A stretch of 64,000 bases of DNA, from contig KZ111159.1 in the NCBI GenBank assembly GCA_002077045.2, positions 558,001-622,000 on the forward strand, written 5' to 3'. The first letter of the stretch is position 1. Every line of letters begins with the position of its first letter. Positions 11,047-22,100 of the stretch are shown here, in pieces. Below the pieces are notes generated by a model. That model was not told the origin of the DNA, did no database searches, and saw nothing but the letters and a program-made list of their open reading frames with translations. Origin of the DNA: Rachicladosporium sp. CCFEE 5018. Lineage: Eukaryota > Ascomycota > Dothideomycetes > Cladosporiales > Cladosporiaceae. The translations under genes and the position numbers were made by a program.

Positions 11047-11416
11047 ATTTCTTCTCTTCCGAATGTTTGGAAGCCTTGAGCTTGTACACAGCTGGTGGTG
11101 GCGGCGGAAAGCTTCGCGATTATCTCGGGGAGAGGAAAGAGATAAAATATGTTATGCGTGTCGAGGGCACGTACGAGGTGTCTGCAAGAACCTTGGACTC
11201 GAGACGGATCGACAATGACGCATCTGGCTGTGGTGACTGCAGCTTCGATGGATTGTGGAATCACAAGATCCATGCGGAACGGAGCAAACGGGCTATTATG
11301 ACATGATCACATCAGGAATAAGAAGTACTCGACCAGTGGTCAGTGGAAGCATGGACAAGCCAGAAGACTCGAAGTCAGCACTTAGCACACTATCGTAACG
11401 CCATCATCCACGACAT
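11047..11416. other. Intergenic
   Basis: The 370 bp between the F-box-like start (-) and the WW-protein stop (-) contain only short frames. It should include the F-box gene promoter. Confidence 0.45.
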
Positions 11417-12341
11417 CTAGTCACCCCCACCACCATCATCCCCTCCGCCGCCGTTGTCCCCACCTCCATCATCTCCACCACCATCGTCCATAGCCTCGCC
11501 TATCATCATGCCACCAATCAGACCTCCACCAAGACCCAGCGCAGCACCTCCAGCCATGCCCATACCACCGCCACCACCTTGCCTACGCATCGGCTGCTGC
11601 CCATACCCGCCGCCATATCCCTGCTGCGGGTATCCACCGTAGCCCTGTTGCTGAGGATAGCCACCATAGCCTTGCTGAGGGTAGCCATGTTGCATTTGAC
11701 CTCCACCGTAGCCCTGTTGACCGTAAGGTCTACTACTCGAGCCGCCGCTGCCAAGCTTCGAGGTAAGCTTGGAGAAGAGTCCTTTCTTGCCACCTTCGTC
11801 GCGAGGTGGAAGTTCCGACTGCCCGTAAGGACTTTGCTGTTGCTGACCGTAGCTACTTTGCTGTTGCTGCCCATAGCCACCTTGCTGCTGCTGTCCATAT
11901 GGAGATGCCTGCTGACCATACGATGGCGCGCCGCCATGCCCACGCACTCTCGACTCCTCCTCAGCTTGCAAGCGGCGAGCTAAAGCTTCGTCGCTCTCTG
12001 CACCTCCACCGTACGGGTTATTGCTCCCGAACGCGCCCTTCTCAGTCGTATGTTGCGAGTTGTTGTGATCGTAGCCTGGCAGGCCCCCGCTCTGGGACCC
12101 AGGTGGGCCGCCTGGTGGTGGACCTTCGCCAGCTGCGTAGACTGGATGGGTTGGAGTTTCCCATTGCGATGCCTTGGTATGGGTATTCACATAGAAGTAG
12201 GCTTTGTAATTCGGGTCGAAGACTGCTTTCCAACCGGCGGGGACTGTGGGCGGGGGCGGTCCCTGATGCGATTGTTAGTGGAGCCATGGAGTCTGTCGGT
12301 TTTGGCGCTCAGCTTACCGGAGGCGGCGCAAAGTCAGCCAT
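11417..12341 (-). CDS. WWM1: WW-domain protein, WWM1-like (2 exons, 289 aa)
   Basis: Exon 1 is 12341-12318 (MADFAPPP), a 55-nt intron follows (GTAAGC..TCAG), and exon 2 is 12262-11417. The WW domain spans about residues 10-45 (VPAGWKAVFDPNYKAYFYVN, then SQWETPTHP) with both Trp and the closing Pro. The arrangement closely matches yeast Wwm1, a WW protein reported to interact with the metacaspase Mca1. The rest is low complexity: Gln/Tyr/Gly repeats (YGQQQQ, GYPQQGYGG), a short helix EALARRLQAEEESR, a hydrophobic Gly-rich segment near residue 255 (GGAALGLGGGLIGGMMIGEA) and an acidic Gly/Asp tail. The QYG composition is prion- or condensate-like. A link to metacaspase regulation is inferred from the yeast relative. 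Confidence 0.82.
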
Positions 12342-12708
12342 CTTGATGCTTCACTGATTGACACTCGGTCTTGTCGAGGTCGAGAGGTGGGAGACAAGAC
12401 GATGCGGTGTTGACGCCGCCGGTTAATGGTTATTGTTGATGTCATTCTCTTGGTATTCACTGCGCCTCCCCCACCACGTTGCTAGTGGCGCACCACGTGC
12501 CAACATGTGAACTTCATGGCGGGTGATTCAGAAGACGCGTCCTTAATCACCGCCATCTTCGACCTCCTATAAGTTCATCGGCGGTATGACGAGTGCACAA
12601 ACGTACAGCTGACGATAGGAAACGCGAAATGCTATCAGACTACACGATCCGACTTCGCACGCCTCTTCCTCCGCCCTGGGGTTATCCTCCCAGAGTCCCT
12701 ACTACCTA
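12342..12708. other. Intergenic
   Basis: The 367 bp between the WWM1-like start (-) and the dioxygenase stop (-) show no convincing reading frame. Confidence 0.45.
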
Positions 12709-13950
12709 TCAGTCCTCTGGCCCAGCCAGGCCCAGAGCTTGCCTCCTGGTTGGCGCATCCGCGTCGAAGAACGGCTTCTCAGCGAGCGAGGTAACACGAG
12801 TGCCATGGCGTGGCTCACTGCCTTCGTAGTCCCAGCTAGCGTTATGAATTGTAATTCTGGACTGCGTTAGCCAAGTGGTATTCAGGTCAGCCATGAAGGC
12901 CATTCACCTGTTGTCCCAGAGAGCTGAAGTTCGTGGCGTCCACTTGAACCTCACTTGGATGTCGACGTTCTGCGAGCGTGGTCAGCCATCGGGATCCGTA
13001 GCGCAGATGGACGCGCTGAAGCTACTGACCTTCTCGTAGACATCATACAGGTAATTCAGGATCAGGTCGCTCTCAGCTTTGTCCAGTCCGACAATGCTCC
13101 TGGTCATGGCTCTGTTGACGAACAGTGACTTCCACCCGGTAGCAGGGTGCACCCTCACGAGTGGATGCTCGCGCAAGATGTGTTTCGGTCCAGCATGCTC
13201 ATTACCTCTCTCGAGGTACGTGTGTGCTGAACAGTACACCGCTTTTCGGCCGTCGATGATCTTGCGAAACTCAGGCGACAGCTTCTCGTAGGCTGAGTAG
13301 CCGCTCGCCCAGAGCGTGTCACCACCGATCGTGGGTACGGTGTCGTTGTGCAAATGAGTGAGGCCAGCCGGCTGCAGCTCGTGTACGAGATCAGTGTGCC
13401 AGCGAGACGCACCTCCGGGATTGCGGAAGTCGGCTTTGCGCTCTGTGGCCTGGAGAGCAGGCCAGATGACTGTGGTGCCTTCTACACCTGGGACGTGAGG
13501 AGCTTGAGGATGGACCTCTACGATGCCATAGTGGTCACCAAGTGTCCTCTGCTGTTGGGGTGAAATGTCCTGGTCACGGAAGAATACCACCGATCGCTCA
13601 GCAATTAGCAAGGCTAGCTCGTCGCGCTGCTGGTCGTTCAGATCCTTCAGCTGAAGGCCCTCGATCTCCGTACCGATGTGGCTTGTCAGGTGCGTGACTT
13701 TGCTTGCAGCATTCAGGAGGTTTGACTTGGACGGATTCGACTTCTTCGCACGAGCACCAGCGTCATCGTGATCCCAGTTGGTGCCGCGAATCTTGTAGGC
13801 GTCATCGAGGTACAGAGGAGCGGCAGGTCGGTAGGGGTAGCCATTGCTGAGATCAATGCCGGCTTTCTCGAGGCGCGTCTTGGTGGGCGCTGGGAGACCA
13901 AGAGTGTCCTTCTTGGCTTGGACAACATCTGCGTGGGTGTCAATAATCAT
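12709..13950 (-). CDS. TauD-type Fe(II)/2-oxoglutarate dioxygenase (3 exons, 376 aa)
   Basis: Exons 13950-13030, 12969-12908 and 12856-12709; the frame closes at 376 aa. The facial-triad start SRWHTDLVHE gives His185 and Asp187. The 62-nt second exon joins to the third to make SALWDNRITIHNASWDYEG, the conserved WDNRxxxH block with the third Fe ligand, followed by the 2-oxoglutarate-binding Arg region (EPRHGTRVTSL). Early landmarks HIGTEIEGLQL and SVVFFRDQDISP are typical of TauD/TfdA enzymes. In fungi this class includes taurine and alkylsulfonate dioxygenases that release sulfite for sulfur scavenging; the actual substrate here is undetermined. Length agrees with fungal homologues. No sulfur-metabolism neighbours are present. 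Confidence 0.88.
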
Positions 13951-14945
13951 GTGCTGACGGTGGCTAATAGATTCACGAATATACCGATTATGCGGGCATC
14001 AATTGCCATAGGCGCCATTTTAAGCTATGCTTGGGAAGGATTGTTTGTGGTATTTCGAACTGCTGACGACCAAGTCTACTTTGACCTGGGTAATTATTGA
14101 ATTTGAGATGCGATTCTAGACACGGAAAAGTAGGTGATCTTATGAAGCTGTTCTCTCGTTCGAATAAGTAAGACTGCATTACCAATCCATCTTCGAGTTC
14201 CTCATCAAGCTCTCACATCAACGCAGCCGGGATCCCGAGTACAGTCGCGTGTCGCACTGTACCAGCGATTGCGCAAAGACCTACTGCCAATCATTGGAGT
14301 GTTCTAAAGGAACAGTAGTTCGCATTGGATCGAGGTGTGGGGCGTGCATATGGCACAAGAGGAGCTGTCAAGCACGACATTGCTTGTGCATCTCGTACTT
14401 TGATCAGGTACCAAAAGTCACGTGGGTGTTGTCTTGGCTGCATTCTGACTTCAGTTCACCTTTCGAGTAGAAAGCGCACACGATAGCGGCTGCCGCGAGG
14501 ATAGTCACAACGGCGGTCCGCAGTCTCGTCGCCTCTATGCGGAACATCGACAATATACAGTCTTGCAACGCCCATTGCGATGAACAAAGCTAAGCATGAC
14601 ATGTCTTGTCTACGGGCGCGGTGTTTGCGTTGCGCGAATGCCACGTAGTCGCCATGGCCTTCCACCCCTGGTGGCTTCACTTCTGGGCGTACAAAGCGTT
14701 GCCCGCTCTATTGGACTACTAATTTTGTTGCGTTGCGAGTGAAGCACCGACGTTCAGCACAGTGTCGGCTGCTTCACTATGCCATCAGATATATGAGGCA
14801 CGTGTCTGCACGGAATACCAGCTGCAGACATGTGCCACCTCTTTCCTTGCGGTGTCTATGAGCTCGACGACTATATACTCTTGCTCACACTCCACCACCT
14901 CGACAAGCACAGATTACAACGATCTCCGGAATTCGATCGAGCATC
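13951..14945. other. Intergenic, about 1 kb
   Basis: The region lies between the dioxygenase start (-) and the first tandem DUF7918-like gene (+). It contains only short, unrelated open frames. Both promoters must lie here. I saw no repeat or transposon signature. Confidence 0.45.
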
Positions 14946-16527
14946 ATGCACGACGTCAAAGAGAACTGTTGGATGGAGCTGGTCAGAGCCGATGATGGTT
15001 GTCTCTGCAAGGAATACCAGCATTTGAAGGCTCTGCCCCTTCCCGCTTACGACGACTTCTTTTGGCTCCAGCAAGCCATTATCTGTGTGGAGGCCGGATC
15101 AAAGGTGAAACTGGTCTTCTGGTGGCGTAAGGGACACTTCAAGTGGTACACTTGTGATGGGATCAAGATCACGATCAGCACTCGGGCCAATGACCCGATG
15201 CGCAAGTACGCGCAGGCCACCTGGCACTCTTTACAGCATCTGCGCGATGCTGAAGCTCGGGCGGAGGATGAGTATGCTTCAATTGAGGTCGATTGCTTTG
15301 TACGAAAGGATAATGAGGGGCAGTATGATGAGATGTTCACGGTTCCTGCGCCCAATGGTATGTATCATCCGACATGAACACTTCTGTCAGCTATATGGCA
15401 GTACTCACAACGGGACAGTGTACGATCTCGACGAGCTGCTGGGCCTCGAAACCATCACGAGCGGCTCTGCTGCGGCTGGCTGCATCTTTGCTGCGGTCAC
15501 TCGCGGGAAGCTGGTAGGGAACTGGACATATGAAGAAAGCTGTCCAGTGTTCCCACGACCGATGTTCTGGGGTTCAATGTAAGTATTAGAGCTCTGCGTG
15601 TGAACATCACTGACGGTATGCAGGTCCACATTCAGGCTGGCGAGCCAACGTGGTTGGGAGGCTATCCCGAACAACCGTTTCCGTGCTCTGGGCAGTGAGA
15701 ATGGCACACCGTTCATGTTTACATGGACGAATGTTGGTATGCTACATGTAACCCTCAGTAACGGCTGACCCGAACCAATACTGACGCGGGTTGCAGGTCC
15801 TGACGTGGTGGAAAACCTCCAGCTCGAAGACTGGATGCTCAGTGCGGCACAACATGAGGAGATCCCAGACCCTGAGCAGCATGATTGTGGGTCCACGGAC
15901 ACACCCTCCACTTCTGAAGACTCCGAGAGCGACTCCAGCAAGAAAGATAACTCACATCGACCGAGCAGGGACAATGGATCCCGCGCGGCAGCCCGTACTA
16001 TGAGCGTCGAACAATCACGTTCCAGACACAGTGATAGTCGCTACGCAGTCGAGACAGTCCCTGTGTCGGCCGGGGTACGTGCTCCAGCTACCGTACTCAA
16101 GCTCAACATGAAACGAAAGCGTTCAGTTCAAGACGACACCGCTGGTGAATGCCCAGTTGTCAAGACCGAAGACTCCCAGAGTGCGCCTGTGGTCAAGATC
16201 AAGTCGCTCAAGCCGGAGGAGTCCGGGACCAAGAAGACTCCTTTCGATCTCACGGACTCCACTGTGGCCACTTCCGCCGGATTGACAGCTACTCAGAGTC
16301 TGCCGAGTAGCGCAAAGTCTCCAGCGCCAGTTCTCGCACTGACATCGACGCCGTCGGGTGGCTTCGCGAACAGTACAGCGATCGATGTCGCGCTATCGGA
16401 CGCAGCGCGCGAGAAGGCGAAGAGAGTTGCGCTCAAGAAGTTGGAGGTCTTGAGGAGGCAGATAGCGCAGAGGGATGCTGAACTAGAGTTGTGCAAAGCC
16501 GAGCTCGAGTACGAAGAGGCGTCTTGA
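14946..16527 (+). CDS. DUF7918-like protein, copy 2 (4 exons, 471 aa)
   Basis: Exons 14946-15357, 15419-15578, 15624-15736 and 15797-16527; intron phases 1, 2, 1; the frame closes at 471 aa. The N-terminal domain (CWMELVRADDGCLCKEYQHL, then FFWLQQAIICVEAGSKVKLV and GHFKWYTCDGIKITI) resembles the DUF7918-type beta domain. A conserved segment follows (VYDLDELLGLETITSGSA to VENLQLEDWMLS). The second half is Ser/Thr-rich and disordered, with a basic patch (LNMKRKRSVQ) and a C-terminal Arg/Lys/Glu helix (KKLEVLRRQIAQRDAELEL), probably a coiled coil. It is the tandem partner of the next gene: same exon structure, same intron phases. Function is unknown; the basic patch could be a nuclear signal. 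Confidence 0.78.
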
Positions 16528-17049
16528 GCGACTGAAGCCAGGGATGGGAGTGCTAAGGGGGTTTGTCAAGCGTGGAAGTAGGTTGGCGATGCTGTCGGGG
16601 AAAGGGCTTTGGCGAAGGACATTTGATAATGGGACGACAGTACGATCACCATCTGGTCTCACACAGCGACTTCGTGGACCTCAGACATACAAGTGGCGAG
16701 AGAAGGTATTGCGTTGCCCCTAACTATAAGGTATCGGTCAAGCACTGGATGATACCAAGATCCATCACTGCGTCCGGCTCACTCAAGCGCGCTTAGTGAG
16801 TTCCTGAGAATCTCGACGCAGCTCACTTCACTGGATTGCAGATGTGTCCACTCCATCACTTCGAGGTCGAATGCACTGCGCGCATCCAACCACATGCACG
16901 AGCTTCTGCCTAGAGACTATCCTCTCTGCTTCTGCCTGTGCTCAGCATACGACACTCTCCCCACAACCTCCTCGACTTCTCGGCGCATTGCTCGACCACA
17001 CCTCCTCACGATAATTGACAGGATCATAGACCAAGCTATGTGAGCCCAA
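16528..17049. other. Spacer between tandem paralogues
   Basis: These 522 bp separate the two tandem DUF7918-like genes. No gene is visible; it should carry the terminator of copy 2 and the promoter of copy 3. Confidence 0.45.
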
Positions 17050-18789
17050 ATGATGTGCTCTGTGCACTACGAATTTGCTGATGGCAAGGCGTGCGAAGAG
17101 TCTGCGCATCCAAAAGCACTACCGGATCTCGAGTATGAGAGGTATCACATGCAACAAGCCATCATTAGTGTGCCTCCAGGCGACCGAATATATCTAGTCT
17201 TCGGCTGGCGAGTGGGGTCTTACAAGTGGAAGAAGGCCAGCGGCGTCATGCTCACACATGCTGTGGACTATGGAGGAACAACAGGTCGCCAAATGCAAGC
17301 GGTCTGGATTTACGGTGAACAGCTCGAAAAGGCCGAGAGTGAGGCAGTTGGCGGCTGGACCAGAATAGTCGTGGACTGCTTCGAGGTGTACGATATGCAC
17401 GGGAACCGCGAAGAAGTACCTTTCACGGCGCCTGATCCCCAAGGTGAGTTTGTCGTTGCTTCAAAGTCTGGTCAGGATGCCGCTGAATTCAAACAGTGGG
17501 CGGCCTCGACGAACAGCTGAGCTTAGAAGCGTGTCAGAGTCTACACGCACAACCGGGCTGCATCATGGCTACCGCCACACTTGGTCATTTGTCAGAGGAT
17601 GCTGAGGAAGGCGCGGATAATGCTATGATCGAGCAGCCAGCAAACCTCAAGTACGTACATGCAAGTTGCGTATGTAGCCGCAAGTCAGGACTGACTGACT
17701 CATAGCCGTGAGTCTAGACGCTGTTGGCATTTCGTTTCAATCGATCGTTACGAGCCACTCCAAAGCGCGTACGGCGTGACATGCAAATTCCACTGTACAA
17801 ACATATGTACGTACAACGCTTTCGTAGCGACATTCTGCATCATCTGGCAGGGTGCTGACAGCAACCACAGCACAAGAGCAGCTCGATGTCCTCAAGCCTG
17901 AAGCCTGGACTTTCACCAAAGAGACTCGCAGCAGGACCAGAACCAGACAGCGAAGCCTAGCTTCCATTGAGACCAGGCAGTGTGGAACGCTCGCAGTCGG
18001 AGTGAACACCGATGGGCGCTCGACAATGACGATTATGAGGTCGACCAGCCGCTTCGCCGTTCGGGTCGTACCCACAAAGTTATATCTGGGTCTTATGTTG
18101 ATTCATTCCACCGGAACCCAGATGCTTGGCTGTCGCGCATGGGACGTACAGAGACCCGTCACGTCCCTGAACGCAGCCATGGCTCTGTCACGGCAGACGT
18201 TTCTCGTCCCACAGACGCAGAGAGCATGGCAGACGTAGCGAACGTGACAGACGGAGCAGGAGATGTGCGCCCAACATCCGAGACAGGACCAGCGACTACG
18301 GCAGCTATGGAAGCAACTCAGACGGGACACAAGAGGAAGCGCTCAGCTTCCACCCCAAACGAAGACAAGAAGCTTGCCGCAAAGATAATAGACATCGACA
18401 AGAAGCCAAAGATCCAGTCGTCATCGCCAATACTCGCGAAGCCTGGTACCGAGGCCTTGCCATTCGAGATCATCGACTCTCCACCAGCCAGTCCCCCATC
18501 ACCAGCCGTGAGCAGACACCCGACGAAAGGCACCAGGACAGCAGTTGCAACCTCAGCGCCACCGCCAGCTCGAGCAGCTAGCATGTCCTCTACTGCCTCT
18601 GCTCGACCAGCTCTGCCAACTCCAACCAGTACGCCTGGCCCTGCAGCCAACACCGCAAATGTCGACGACGACGCGGGCCACGCAACCAGCGAGTGGCGTG
18701 ACCGCATGGAGATTATGCTGATGAGGAAGGAGCTCGAGTACCAGAAGAAGCATGGAAAGCGTCTCGAGTGGACTACGATACGGCAGTGA
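17050..18789 (+). CDS. DUF7918-like protein, copy 3 (5-exon model, possible frameshift)
   Basis: Exons 17050-17443, 17497-17650, 17706-17806 and 17871 onward share intron phases 1, 2, 1 with copy 2, and the encoded segments align (QQAIISVPPGDRIYLVFGWR; VVDCFEVYD; EQLDVLKPEAWTFTK). Within the last exon the frame must change. A 47-nt intron 18002-18048 (GTGAAC..CCAG, phase 0) restores it and gives 506 aa. Alternatively a single-base change near 17970-17985 occurred, because the skipped bases read naturally in the downstream frame (ALDNDDYEVDQPLRRSGR). The C-terminus has a basic patch (HKRKRSAS), a Pro/Ser linker and a charged helix (EIMLMRKELEYQKKHGKR). It is a tandem duplicate of its left neighbour; function unknown. 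Confidence 0.7.
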
Positions 18790-19107
18790 CAGTCTCCTGG
18801 TCGTGCAGGAGAAGTGAGCTGAGACGTGAGATGGGGAGCTGGGGAATCAGAGTGGGATGCAGTGTAATCGGCGGGACCATTAAACGATCTGATGTCCGCT
18901 CGACCAGGAGAATCTACAAAAATTGAGTAACTTACAGGAGAGGATTGAGATACTGGATGCGAGGTTGCTACGGAAAGGCTGCTCGAGCACCACCTCTGTG
19001 GTACAGTGCTGTAGTCATGCTACACAGCTCTTGCCAAGTGCGATATAATTCCCTTCCAGCGACGGGCCTTCATACAATGCCGCCAGGATTCACTCGTCGT
19101 GTGCTCC
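18790..19107. other. Intergenic, convergent 3' ends
   Basis: These 318 bp lie between convergent stops of the DUF7918-like gene (+) and the Myb/WD40 gene (-). No coding signal is seen. Confidence 0.45.
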
Positions 19108-22100
19108 TTACGCTTTCTTCGACAGTTGCACCTTGAGCGCATCGACGTCTTCACGACACTCAGTATGCAGTTGTAGTATCCCCCGCAACTTACGCAGCTT
19201 CGCAGCGCTCATATTCGGGATTGCAGCCATCGTTAGCTGCGCAGAAGCGCAAGTGAAGTATTTGCCCAGTATGAGCTCAGCGTCAGAGAGGAGCTCCATC
19301 TCGGAGAAAGACGGAGTGGGAGATCTAGCGTCCTGAGAGCCCGCAATGTCGGCGCAAGCGCTGCGCCATCCTTGAGAAAGACGCTCGCGGTCTAGGAACA
19401 GGTCGATGACAGTAGTGTCCGCAGCCCCGTCTGCTGCATCAATGGCCGGCGGCTTCGCGTGTGCCTTGGCGTTCGTGCGAGCTAGGCCGCCGTCGCCGCC
19501 AGGGTTGCTCAACTCCCATCCCAGTATGCCGCCTTCCCACACCAACCCGCAAGGGACGCACTCGGCACTGCCGTCCTCGACACTGTACTCAGCCATTCCC
19601 GCACACCTGAAGCACTCAAACTCACACCTCTGACAGGCCAGTCTTGTTTCTTCGCCACCGTCAGCATCAGGCCGGACAGGGTATGAACACCGCTTGCAGC
19701 GGTGCGTAAGAGCAGAGCGGGTAAGCGTGCACTTCTCGCAGATTGAGTGGACCGTCATGCTAGGCTTTGCAGGACCGCAACAGAACGCACAGCAGACGAA
19801 AGGTCCGGCTTCTTCGAGTTCAGCGTTAGTGAGATCGGAATAGTCCGGAGGCTGGAGCCATTTGCGTGGAAGAATGTGGTCGCGTAAGGCACCAGGAATG
19901 CGCTGCTCGGACGCGCGATCGTCAGGCATCTTGCCGTCTTCATCTGCAGCTGTAGGAATGTAGCCACAGTCCAGCGTGCATTGTGCGACCTTGTCGGCCA
20001 AAGCGTCGGCAGACGTGCCACACTGGTCTTGTGCTCGAGCTGCGGGTTCCGCCCCTGCCATGGCGACATCTTCTTCTGTATTGATCGTGGTCGGCGCAGG
20101 TGCAGCCAGCAGGTCAAACCGCTTGGCAGTCCTGATAGGCCTTCCCTCGCGGTCGATTCCTAGCAAGTTGATCTGCCCTTTCTCCTCGCCAATGAGCAGG
20201 TCGCGGAAGTCTGCGCTAAACGCTCCCGACATGACTGCTGTCTCGAACCCAGCCACATCCCTGACGTGCGCATCTTCTGTACTCCTGTACGGGTCCCACA
20301 CTTTGACAACGCCGTCTGAAGNNNNNNNNNNNNNNNNNNNNNNNNNNNNNNNNNNNNNNNNNNNNNNNNNNNNNNNNNNNNNNNNNNNNNNNNNNNNNNN
20401 NNNNNNNNNNNNNNNNNNNNNGGAATGTAGCCACAGTCCAGCGTGCATTGTGCGACCTTGTCGGCCAAAGCGTCGGCAGACGTGCCACACTGGTCTTGTG
20501 CTCGAGCTGCGGGTTCCGCCCCTGCCATGGCGACATCTTCTTCTGTATTGATCGTGGTCGGCGCAGGTGCAGCCAGCAGGTCAAACCGCTTGGCAGTCCT
20601 GATAGGCCTTCCCTCGCGGTCGATTCCTAGCAAGTTGATCTGCCCTTTCTCCTCGCCAATGAGCAGGTCGCGGAAGTCTGCGCTAAACGCTCCCGACATG
20701 ACTGCTGTCTCGAACCCAGCCACATCCCTGACGTGCGCATCTTCTGTACTCCTGTACGGGTCCCACACTTTGACAACGCCGTCTGAAGATCCGGAATACA
20801 AGCGATCGGCTGTCGCAGACCATGAGAGGAAGCGAACACCCGTGTCGGCTAGCTCTCGTGGGCGATCGTGGTCGATGACGTTCGTGGTGTTACCGTGTTT
20901 GAATACATTTAGCGGCGACTGTTTGTTGTCTGCATGCCTTTTGTCCCAGACATATACTCTGCCATCTGTGGCGCCCGCCGCAATGAGATTGTCGTCGTGA
21001 GGACAGTATATCACATCGTTGATGTCCAGTGCAGGGCAGTCCCACGTCAACGTCCTGCGAATGCCTGAGCGATCCCAGCTAAAGCATTGGACCTCACTGC
21101 GTATCCGGCTCTCTGGCTTGGACACGGCGACGGCGAAGAAAGCGGAGCCGGGGCTAGGTGAAGGGTTCCAGGCAACATCAAACACGCCACGGGAGACAAC
21201 GGGTGTTTCTAGCAGGCTCCTAGTCTGCAAATCCCACAGGCCAATGGCTCCAGCAGTAGCTCGCTCCTCTTCCACACCGTCACTTGCGAAACCCGCAAGT
21301 AGAAGTCTGTTGTTCGGTCCGCCTCGCTTCAGCGACGAAGGGAAGACAGGGGTCGAGGCCGACATCTGCGGCAGCGGTAGGGCAAGATTGTTGATGAAAC
21401 ATATCGCATCGTACTGCAGCAATCTGATACTGTGGCTTGCAGTGTGTTGCGCTACTGCCAGCAAGCCGGGACTGCAGCAGACAAGCATGTCGACAGTGGC
21501 ATCAAGCTTGAAAGCGTCCAGACATCGGCCCTCGGTGTCGTACATGCGAACATAACCGTCACCGCCTGCTGTGAACAGAAGACCTGACGTGTCGAAGTCA
21601 ACAGCAGCCACAGTCATGAAGACGCGAGTGTCCTGCGTAGCCCTCATTTCATGACTGGCATTGACGTTCGGCCTTATGTTGCCACTGCTGTCGACAGTGT
21701 TCTCGGCTACGAGAGGACGCCTGACATGGTGCTCCGGTAGCTCGAGCAGCGTGTTGCGCTCCACATTGCCGAGCAGCAAGTTATAAGGTCGATTGTACTG
21801 CATGCTCGATACATCGCTGATCGCGATAGACCCTGCGGCGAATCGATTGTCGTCATTCGCCCATGCAATACATGTGACGTCTCCGGAAGTGCCGTTGAAG
21901 CTGCGTCTAGGTCCAAGCGTGTCAAGTACGCCGTTCTGTAAACTGCTGAAGACATTTAGTGCGCGCGTGTGACCCAATTCTCGAGCGCGTAGCGTGCGAC
22001 CTAGAGGCGATGCCCGCATGCGTTGCTGGACCGAATGATGCGACAGGGTGTCGCTCGTTACAGAGGTCTGATCGAATTGCGCTCCATCAACAGCCTGAAG

